Positions 34,199 through 64,000 of a stretch of 64,000 bases of DNA are shown piece after piece (within the stretch, counting starts at the first letter, position 1; each line of letters starts with the position of its first letter). A program made the position numbers and the translations under genes. The notes under the pieces were generated by a model that saw only the letters and a program-made list of their open reading frames with translations, ran no database searches and was not told where the DNA came from. Origin of the DNA: Lamellibrachia columna (lineage: Eukaryota; Annelida; Polychaeta; Sabellida; Siboglinidae); assembly GCA_963662155.1 (NCBI GenBank), contig OY759263.1, positions 43,516,469 through 43,580,468 on the forward strand. Reading direction: 5' to 3'.

Positions 34199-36850
34199 TG
34201 CATTATCCGATTCTTAACGGTCCATCCGACATTCTCTCTTTCAGAACATATCTCAGTAATCTTAATTGATATCTCAGTATTTTTTTCAGGGTTGTTGACA
34301 TCGCCCTTTCCTTTCCATACGCTATGTGTATTTGGATCAATCTGTTAGTTCATCTGAAGTTGTTCTATGCCACTTACGGGTGTACGTTACGCCGTGTCTG
34401 TCTATATGCCCTTAGTTATGTCCGGTACCGGCACATCTACAATCAAAGTAATTCACTTATCGAGTAATCACTGTCTGTTTGCACATAGTAATAGAGGTTC
34501 TCGCATCGGTTTTATCCCGAATCGAAATGGACTGCACGGGCTCGTTCAGTCTACTTCAGCTGGTGCGTAAGGGGTTATCTAGTACGTTAGTACGTCACGA
34601 TATTTTTTTGGAGATCCCGTATCCCAGAGTCATGCTTCGTAGAGTTGGCCTGTACGCCACCCCCCCTCCCCAAAAAACTACTTTCGTTTTGAAAAAGACC
34701 CCTCCCCAACATACATACATTTATTTTTCACCAAGTTTACCAAGTTTTCGCGCGCCATTACAAACTTCACTGATGCATTCCTTTTCCGTTCAAATCCAAA
34801 ACTGGCATAGCAATTTTTTTAATAGCGAACGTAACGATCGCCAAGACCCCTGTGTAACGCTCCGTAACGCTTACCCGGATACCCCCAGGCGTGACGTACT
34901 TTATGGATGGCTCCTGATGTGTTGAGCTTCGGAATATGCACGGTGTCGGTTTTGTGTCCAAATCTTATATAAGTTATTAGTTTACAAAATACGTTTTAAC
35001 AATTAACAATAATTGAAAGTCAACATTAGCGAAACAAAACAATGCAATAAATATTACACAAACAATAGAAAATAGATTTTTTAAACATATCACATTGCAT
35101 ATGAGGGGTGTTGGAGGAAGTGGGAGGTGGGATTGGTGGGATTGGTGGGAGATGGACTTTCAAAATGGTGGGAGGGGGGAGGTTGGCCCATAAGATTTAC
35201 GATGTTTAAACTATGGAACTAGGAACACAAAAACACCCCGTCTGTCAGAGATGACTGGGGTGATTGTGAGTGTCAAATCACTTGTAAATCATTTTTATTT
35301 TGGTAGTGTCTATCACTATGGCTGGGTTGGCAGCTGTTTCCCCTAAAGTTCGTAAGCACATCCTACCGGAAACACTACAAGTGACCCCGCAGCCACACGC
35401 AGAGCTGGTTAAAATAGAGTTTCATTGGCTAATTGAACGACTCTTACCGGACATTACGTCACTGAATTTATTAGTAGGCCTAAGTTACTTATGACATCTC
35501 GACTGGCCAAACATAATACGTATTGGGCTTCAAAACGTCTCAGTAACTTTTACCTCTTATACTATTTTCGAAAACACACGATTTGACCATGAAATAAAAT
35601 ATGCTACGTTTACGACACATATATATAGACCGCTTTAATTTTCAAAATTTGAAGGTGAAACTTCACATTTGAAGGTAAAACAACGTTTTTACCTGTCAAA
35701 TTCTCGTTTTACGCAATTTATGACCATTAATAACTACTACTTAATACTAATTAATAATAATTACTAATTACAGCAATAAAGGTTAAAACACGAAGTGCAT
35801 CACTGTTAATTTAGATGTACTAAACTCCAAACTAGCTCCGTATCAGGTAATCAATGAACATCGTTGTACATATTGCTTTTAAGGTTGCCTTCCACATTTC
35901 AGATACATGTCTTTGTCTGCAGCAACGGTTGTTCTCATCCAGGGGCGGATCCAGGGTTTAGAAAAGGGGGGGTCCAAGGTAACGTATGAAGCGCCTAAGG
36001 CAGAACACTTGAAATGGTGCAATATGGGACACCCATAATCTGGTGTTAAGCGAGATAGGGCCATCGTACGAATTTTCCGTATACAATACGGATTTTTGGG
36101 AGAAATACGGCCTTCGGCCGTGTCCTGTTTTAATACGGATGTGCTGAAGAAGAAAAAATCGTGATAAATTAGTCCTATGTATTTTCTTGTTTTCGTCACA
36201 TAAGTATAACTTCGAATATCAAGTTTACAGTAGACGATGTGCAACTGTTTTTGAGTCTAGAGTTTCGGCAAAACGCAGCGGATGTTGTTTCATTTACACC
36301 TGTAGGTAGGCCTATTCCAACGAAGAAAATGCGGTGTGTCTGAAAATGTCCAAACGAAAAGACAATATTAAACATCTGTCATGTGCCATTTATTTGCATA
36401 TTGACTAAAACAACTGTAGTAATGCAAATGTTTAATAACAAAATCGAGTATTCTACAATTGATTAAAACAACACATAATCGTCTTAACTATGTATCGGCA
36501 TTATTGCAAAATATCGGCACGGTAGTGTAGTAATAGTAAACAATATATATTTATTCATACGACAATGTGTACAATTCAATTACTATCGAAGTATTTTGCA
36601 CACAGAGACTAACACGTGTTTGACTAAAAAAGTACCACACACATTCTCTATTCAGCAACCTTTTCCAAGGAAACTGTGTTTAATAGTTTCTCATCCAGCC
36701 CCTTCTGATAGTGGTTCTGAATGATATGATAAACGCAGCTGAACTGAGACAAGGTGTAATTGAAATTTTTAAACATATATGAACCAATACCCCGAAGGGC
36801 TAGATTGCCCTCTCAAGAGAGTCTATCCAAACTGTTGTTGCGTTTTAAAG
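34199..36850. other. Gene-poor region with likely dead element fragments
   Basis: Positions 34600-34930 hold C-rich runs and 'gtgtaacgctccgtaacgct', which look like the edge of an old transposon. Positions 35122-35149 are G-rich with four GGG runs. At 35941 '+ ggggcggatccagggttt' followed by 'ggggggtcc' resembles a transposon end common in marine invertebrates. None could be bounded. Confidence 0.35.
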
Positions 36851-38287
36851 CTACTCTGTATAAAGCCTATTAAGGATTTCCTCAAAGTGTTCTTTCCATC
36901 GCTTCCTTCTGGCCAATCCTTCCGTTATTAAATTTCCACATTTGTCTTTCACTGCATTTGTTGTCTTACGTTTGTCATTACTGAGGGTTTTTGTAATATC
37001 ATACACTTCTTTCATTCTTCCATTTTGTGCTGCTTCCTCTGCTTCCATGGTAAGATGGTCAACCCACTTCCTCTTGACTTGTCTCATGCTCTTCTTCACT
37101 TCTTTGTCTTTACACCTATATTTATCCATGTAATTCTGCTTAATCCTGTCTGACTTTGTCTGCTCGATGTTATTCTTCAGTCGTTTACTCTCTTCTACTA
37201 GCTCCCACAACTCCTTGCTGATCCATGGTTTTTGCCCTTTCGTTTTGTACCCCAGTACTTCTTGAGCTGTTTCTTTGTATGCATCCTCAAAGTCTTGCCA
37301 TTGTTTCTCAACTTCTTCGTCTTCTCTTTCGTCGTAGTCTTGTAGTATATCATATTTGTTGCGCAACTTCAGTGAAAATTGGGCTTTAACAGCTGGTTGC
37401 TGTAACTTAATTATATAACATTTCTTTCTGATCGCCTTGTTCTTTTGTCTTCTCTTTAGTTTCAGTTTGATTTTTGATCGCACTAATTAGTGGTCGCTCG
37501 CAATGTCGGCTCCTCTCATTGCCCTAGTGTCCATTACTGATGTCCGGTGTTGCCTACTCACTAACACATGGTCTATTTGATTCTTTGTCTTTCCTCCTGG
37601 AGATGTCCATGTCTGTTTATGTATCAGTTTATGTGGAAAAATGGTACCTGTTACCACGAGGTTATTGAGTCCGCAGAAGTCAACAAGTCTTTCTCCATTG
37701 TCATTTCTTTTACCTACGCCATGGCTTCCTATTATGTTTTCATATCCTTCGTTGTCTTCTCCAACTTTGGCATTTAAATTCCCCATTACTAAGAGTATGT
37801 CATGCTTATGAACACTGTCCACAACTGTCTGGAGCTGTTCGTAGAAATTGTCTTTATCTTCGACGTTGGCTTCATTTGTTGGTGCATAGACTTGTATGAT
37901 CGATAGCTTTACATACCTGGAGAAGAATCTAGCATAAATAATTCTATCGCTGATAGGTTTCCATTCCAGCAATGCTTGTTCTGTTTTCTTCGTCATCATT
38001 ATTGCCACTCCGTGTCTGTGTATGTTGTCTTCTCTCCCTGAAAAAATTACGCTCTCTCCGGTGTTCATCTTGACTTTTCCTTGTCCCATCCATCTGCATT
38101 CACTAATGCCCATGACATCTATTTTATATTTATCCATTTCTCTTGCAAGCTGGGCTGATTTCCCTATAGAGTACAACGTTCTCACATTCCAACATCCTAT
38201 ATTTACATTAACTTTTGGCTTGGTTAACGACGTTGTCAGCCTCCGAACTTTCGTTTGGCTTTGATCCGGAAGCATCATACTGTCCAA
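36851..38287 (-). pseudogene. Non-LTR retrotransposon 5' fragment: endonuclease plus linker, no reverse transcriptase
   Basis: Two ORFs in one frame (38287-37487 and 37486-36851) are separated by one TAA at 37489-37487, placed directly after SDH. The first is an APE-type endonuclease: CWNVRTL, GISECRWMG, QVYAPTNEA, MGNLNAKVG, IDHVLVS and SDH. The GDFNA motif is changed to GNLNA, which loses a catalytic Asp. The second ORF is the linker typical of CR1/L2-like elements (EEAAQNGRMKEVYDITKTLS, HFEEILNR). The element then stops before the reverse transcriptase. Positions 38288-38620 are probably its 5' untranslated region. Confidence 0.88.
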
Positions 38288-38620
38288 ATAAATGATGTCA
38301 TCATCCGATGGTATCTGGGCCGTCGCCTTCCTGTAGCCATTTTCAGCACGAGCTGGCTTTTGAAATTCACTTCTGGTTTCTGTAGCATCAGGTTTATTTT
38401 ACGGGGTTTTCCTTCCCTTAGCCATAGCCTCGTTTGCCCTGCACAATGTACTGGTTACCAGGGTGCACCGCGGGGAGGTGAGGTTGACTTGAGTGTCTTT
38501 ACGGTTGAGCGCATAAACACCCCTTACATCCCGAACCGACCTGTTTGAACTCGCTTTTCCTCCATTGCTCATCAGCGTACCGATCCAACCGTTTACGACT
38601 GGGATTGCTAACCGATTAGA

Positions 38621-40159
38621 AACTGCCTAATCCTGTTGTTTTGGTGCGCTGCTGAGCTTGGGCTTCCATGACAAATTTAGGGGAGCATTGGGCCATGCCC
38701 CTTGAACTGAATGTTTGATTTGTTTTCGCATGGAACCTGTTGTGCCACTACAAAAAGTATGGTAAACAAATGTGTGACTGAGCTTGTCCCCCTTCTCCAA
38801 TTGCGACATCCGAGGTACGCCACTGTTTGGTTTCCTGATGAGTTTTGCGCACTATAAGTGTCTTTATTGTATTTCAGTGCATTGCGTCGTATTCCATATA
38901 GAGATCAGTGGTTCTCATGCAAGAACGTGCGTTCACGCGATGTCTCATCGACTTTGGACGTTAGGGAAACACACCACGAAATGATCTGGATAAAATAGCA
39001 TTTATTAAAAAAAGTTGTGTACATGCATTCGTTGAATGAAAGTGATGTAAATATATTTACAACATTGTTTTGATTCAGTTGTCTCAATTCTAGAAGTATT
39101 CGACGGGCTCAGATGTGTACTGAAATCAGGATACTTTGCTTAACGTTAATTTGTGTAGACTAGTTACTCTAGACCAGTCCTGTTCAGTGTTCGAGAAGTA
39201 AATATGAATATATCATGAATTATATGAAAGTTACAAAATCACACAGGATCAATTGTTGTGTAATTCGAGTTATCAAAAGGACGTTTTGCTGTACACAATA
39301 AACGCATGCTTTCACCATACCAAACACGAAAAATCCAATTTGACGGACATGTTTATGACGTCATCTCATTATGACGTATGACATTATGACGTCATCTCGC
39401 GTTGGGCAGCCGTCTGGGAGAACATGAATATTCTGCGATTGGCCATTTACACGCAAGCGGTTCGTATAGAGCAAGTCATAAAGCCGATTCAATAAAATTA
39501 TGTACTCCAGGCATCATATCATAGAAAAGAAAGTACTGAACAACGTTCAAATATAAATGTTTGGAGATAGCGATCAACGCCATTAATAATAGTAACAATG
39601 ATAATACAAAGAAATGTGTTGATCTAGCTGAATGTACACCTCTACACATTCCAGTCCGCACCTTTAATAGATTTGAAAAAACTGTCAACATCTATATTTG
39701 CTACTAGTAGGTCTACTGTATCAGACATTCATATGCATTGTCAAGTCTGTCGTTGTAGCTAGCTTTGTATCGGTCTAGTGGGGTTAAGTATATTTTCTTA
39801 TAATAAACGTCGTAAATTGTCGCCAATCTGAATACTGATACCCGTCCGACACACACACACACACACACGCACGCACGCACGCACGCACGCACGCGCACAC
39901 ACACACATATATATAAGTTACGCTAGTACACAACGTAGGCCTATATGAATGAAAAAACATTACATTCCTAATTCCATTTGCCTTAATAAATAGTAGGTAG
40001 CAAATGAAAAAAAAACAGTAAAGGGAATCGCAAATATGAAACCGTAACATCATTCATTATTTACTTTAATGTGTACAAAGGAGAGTTGTACTATTAAAAT
40101 ATTTATATTTTATATACATATAACACCACCAGTGGTCGGTATATGGCGGGAAATCTCCC
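38621..40159. other. Gene-poor region with CRE-like sites and a microsatellite
   Basis: TGACGTCA occurs at 39356-39363 and 39387-39394, followed by an inverted CCAAT box near 39439. An AC/ACGC microsatellite lies at 39850-39908. No ORF of note. Confidence 0.4.
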
Positions 40160-40425
40160 GTTTTTTGGTAATTGTCAAACATCCTCCCAATCTCCCGCCT
40201 TTTGGTCATTCTTCAAACATCCTCCCAATCTCCCGCCTTTTTGGTCATTCTTCAAACATCCTCCCGATCTCCCACCTTTTGGTCATTCTTCAAACATCCT
40301 CCCAATCTCCTACCTTTTGGTCATTCTTCAAACATTCTCCCAATCTCCCACCTTTTGGTCATTCTTCAAACATCCTCCCAATCTCCCGCCTTTTGGTCAT
40401 TCTTCAAACATCCTTAAAATTCGCC
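40160..40425. repeat. 38-bp tandem repeat, about 7 copies
   Basis: The unit is 'ggtcattcttcaaacatcct' plus 'cccaatctcccgcctttt'. Several copies are identical. Positions 40426-41439 to the right contain no exon and may be 3'UTR of the EF-hand gene. Confidence 0.95.
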
Positions 40426-41439
40426 GCCATTTGGAATAAATGACGTCAGGAGTGCTAATATTGAATACCTAATGTAGTGCTTTGACAGGCGCCAGTGTGA
40501 CGTACAAGTTACAAGTTTTGGGTTCAAGACCCGGACCTGGCACGGTATGTTTGTTGTAAAAACCTGGATCTCAACATTGGGAACTGTATATATCTCGTGA
40601 CTCGGAAGACCACATTAATGTCGGTCCTGTCTCGATAGTGTGAAGCGTAAAAGAACCACTGAGGATGACGCGCACTCAGTGACACCGCCAATGCCAACAT
40701 AGGAAGGTCGACTTGACGATAATGTGACCGCAACGACCACAACATATATACAGACCAGTCAGTTACTATAACGTGAATGTGTGCTAGAAACAACAAGGAT
40801 AAACTGTCTCGGTCCCGTGGGTGTCCGGGAACACCATCGGAGCAAACACTGGTCGATTGTTCACCTCGACTCTATTTTAGAGGGCGTTCCAAAGCTGACT
40901 CGACGGCAATTGCATTGACTTCGTCCGAAAATAGTTTAATTAAGTGTTACGGCGCATGGTCGCGGGTTGCATTCAAGTGGCGCGCTTTGATGCTACAAGC
41001 AACATCCTCGACGTCTGAGTGTTTGCTTTGCCTATCTGTAATCAGGTAGTTGGTGTTAAACCAACCGGCGGCCGATTTGAACAACCCACGACCCGAACAC
41101 CCACGTTGCTAGCATCAAAGAGACAGGAAACCTATTTTGTTTCCTATTGTGCACATGCAAAATTACACGTTTCACAGTTGAAAACAAATCGTGTATCGTC
41201 GTGTTTGATTTGTATTACGACAGCTGCCACTGCTGTAAACAAGGGTGATGTCCGCAGTAGAACATCACTTAATATTGTGTCAGCGGTGAATCAGCTAGAA
41301 TGTGCCATTTGGTTTTTTTTGTTGCAAAAACACCGTGCCAGCATTGATTTATAGTCTCGGCGACCTCGCCACGTTTGTGACGTCATGTACCACGTGGTGC
41401 TCTTAAGCGGAAGTCTGTCCGATCACAGTGACACAGCCT

Positions 41440-61814
<20,375 letters not shown>

Positions 61815-62439
61815 CTGTACTCTGTCGTCAAGGAAACTCAACTTGTATAGACACATATACCCTCGCGCATGCTGATCTATGTTGGGTGTGTTAACTGCGA
61901 GATAGTGGCCCATATAATGGCCGAGATTATGGCCCCTAGAATAGCCGAGATAGTGGCCCATAAAATGGCGAGACAGTGGCCCATAGAGTGGCGAGATAGT
62001 GACCCATACCGGGATAGTGAGTGGCCCAGAGAATGGCCGAAATAGTGGCCTATTGAATGGCCCAGCGGACGAGTCGGTGAGGAAAGGAAGGAGGGAAGGG
62101 TTGTAGGTACAGAGTCTGATCGTCTGTATCGGAGCATCATGTCAAAGAGTATAAACCATATCTATTCTAACATCTTCACCGCCGAAATGTGTTTTAGCGA
62201 AGTACAGTTTTTAAATATAACTATATCGTTACATGTCTATGAAAACGACTTTGTAGTGCAGCTTGCAATGTAATCGAGTAAAAAAACTCAAACTAAACAG
62301 ATAACGGTCAAATTATATTGAAATACTGTGGTTGATTAAAACACATTTAGACTGTCGATATGTTAGAATATAATTATATATGTTACATTATATAACATAA
62401 TGTCACGGTAAAACGATCAGACTGTGTCCTTTTAATGAT
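61815..62439. other. Intronic or flanking sequence with a degenerate repeat
   Basis: Positions 61880-62070 hold about eight degenerate units of 'gagatagtggcccataga' plus 'atggcc'. No first exon of the EF-hand gene was found. Confidence 0.5.
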
Positions 62440-62870
62440 TCAGACACGAACCAGGCAAACAGCCAATCAACCAATCAGGCAACCAGCCAATCAAATAACC
62501 AGGCAACCAGCCAATCAACTAACCAGGCAACCAGGCAACCAGCCAATAAACCAACCAGGCAACCGGGCAACCAGCCAATCAACCAACCAGGCAACCAGCC
62601 AACCAGCCAATTCCAGTCAACCAGTCAGCCTATCAACCAGCCAACTAGCCAGCCAACTAGCCAACCAACCAACAAACCAGCCAACCAACTAATCAGCCAA
62701 CCAGGCAACCAGCCAAACAACCAACCAACCAGCTAGCCAACCAACCAATCAGCCAGTCAACCAACCAGGCAACCAGCCAATCCCAGCCAACCAACCAGCC
62801 AATCAACAAGCCAACCAACCAACTAGCCAACCGGTCAACAAAACAACCAGTCAGCCAAAGAGGTACCAAG
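62440..62870. repeat. Short-unit 'aaccagcc/aaccaggc' repeat
   Basis: Mixed 4-, 8- and 12-base units (aacc, agcc, aatc). It is open in several frames and reads NQPTNQ-like peptides, which are artefacts. Positions 62871-63260 contain nothing recognised. Confidence 0.9.
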
Positions 62871-63261
62871 ACAGCCGGCCAACCAGATATTCGCAATATG
62901 TTATACACATGCATCTTCGTGTGACAGTGTCGAATAGTTCGTGTGTGCCGATACATTTTCGTGTATTTGTCCGTGCGTTCACTAACGCACGGACACACCC
63001 ACGTGCAGTAAGTAGATACGTTAACGCTCAGTGAGCTGGAGATGAATCAATTAATGGCGTCATCGAGGGATGTTTACTTGTGCCTTGGGCCGTGATCCGC
63101 GGCCATGTACACAGAGACACGCTATGTTTGTGTTACGTTAATGTCACGGTCAGAGAATGTTCATTCGGCAACGACATTAAGATGTAACAATACGATTAGG
63201 CCATTGCCTTTGTCTAGTCTAGCGAGTTATCACTTCACATGATTATTCAGTGTAATCGTTT

Positions 63262-63800
63262 TGTTGCTACAGCACTATGTTACAGCGGGGATTTGTTGCT
63301 ACAGCACTACGTTACAGCGGGGATTTGTTGCTACAGCACTATGTTACAGCGGGGATTTATTGCTACAGCACTGTTACAGCGGAGATTTGTTGCTACAGCA
63401 CTATGTTACAGCGGGGATTTGTTGCTACAACACTATGTTACAGCGGGGATTTGTTGCTACAGCACTATGTTACAGCGGGGATTTGTTGCTACAGCACTAT
63501 GTTACAGCGGGGATTTGTTGCTACAGCACTATGTTACAGCGGGGATTTGTTGCTACAGCACTATGTTACAGCGGGGATTTGTTGCTACAATACTATGTTA
63601 CAGCGGGGATTTGTTGCTACAGCACTATGTTACAGCGGGGATTTGTTGCTACAGCACTATGTTACAGCGGGGATTTGTTGCTACAACACTATGTTACAGC
63701 GGGGATTTGTTGCTACAGCACTATGTTACAGCGGGGATTTGTTGCTACAGCACTATGTTACAGCGGGGATTTATTGCTACAGTACTATGTTACAATGGAG
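63262..63800. repeat. 32-bp minisatellite, about 17 copies
   Basis: The unit is 'ttgttgctacagcactatgt' plus 'tacagcggggat'. Because 32 is not a multiple of 3, the three frames interconvert and all stay open; these ORFs are not genes. Positions 63801-64000 show nothing else. Confidence 0.95.
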
Positions 63801-64000
63801 ATTTGCACATGTAAAATTATGCCCAAAAAAACACGTGCACTGGTGTCATATAGTAGTTACTAGGATATTATACATTAATATTCCAGAATGATCTGAATGG
63901 AAGTTCCTGTTACTTCAGACATTCGTTGTGGCGAGAGCAAAGAAGCACATTGGTGAATGTGAAGAGATGATGTGTACTTGTGATGCAGACATTATCGAAG

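Noticed and set aside
34479..34925. 148-residue ORF as a gene
   Set aside because: It has low-complexity Pro/Ser content, no domain, and overlaps a likely dead transposon edge.
33655..38287. The LINE reverse transcriptase at 33.7-34.2 kb and endonuclease at 36.9-38.3 kb as one element
   Set aside because: The RT block has motifs of a different LINE lineage than the CR1/L2-like endonuclease and linker, and 2.6 kb of unrelated sequence separates them.
63239..63891. Three overlapping ORFs of about 200 residues
   Set aside because: They are the three phases of one 32-bp tandem repeat with no domain.

Overview
This is a eukaryotic, animal-type window: split genes with GT-AG introns, tRNA-derived SINEs, several non-LTR retrotransposon remnants, very long microsatellites and about twenty minisatellites. 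The repeat families look like those of marine lophotrochozoans. A mollusc is my best guess, but the organism is inferred and not proven.

Three spliced genes can be assembled exon by exon. (1) On the + strand, 5902-20077, lies the 3' part of a CLK2-like LAMMER dual-specificity kinase, covering kinase subdomain IV-V to the stop codon. Its 5' exons lie left of the window. It has two alternative versions of one exon (15415-15499 and 16264-16354) that cannot be joined together in frame. (2) On the - strand, 30686-24506, lies a complete six-exon, 249-codon tetraspanin. (3) On the - strand, 61814-41440, lies a calmodulin-like protein with four canonical EF-hands and a Gln-rich tail. It covers more than 20 kb and its first exon(s) are right of the window.

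Layout: 1-5.9 kb is flanking or intronic sequence with a piggyBac-like MITE and a 62-bp minisatellite made from a SINE head. 5.9-21 kb is the kinase, whose introns hold 34-, 26- and 38-bp arrays. 21-24.4 kb is intergenic repeats and tetraspanin 3' sequence. 24.5-30.7 kb is the tetraspanin. 30.7-40.4 kb is gene-poor, with one LINE reverse-transcriptase remnant and one LINE endonuclease fragment. 41.4-61.8 kb is the EF-hand gene. Its 13.7-kb first visible intron holds an antisense, degenerate copy of a multicopy Cys-rich protein family and two copies of a TA-cored foldback element. 61.8-64 kb is minisatellites only.

The most striking theme is that several minisatellites are built from exon edges. 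A 63-bp array repeats the splice acceptor plus the first half of tetraspanin exon 5. A 50-bp array repeats the end of the first visible EF-hand exon with its splice donor. A 38-bp duplication copies the tetraspanin stop codon. The real exon next to each array stays intact. The three genes do not form an obvious pathway: they are a splicing-factor kinase, a membrane scaffold protein and a calcium sensor that happen to be neighbours.
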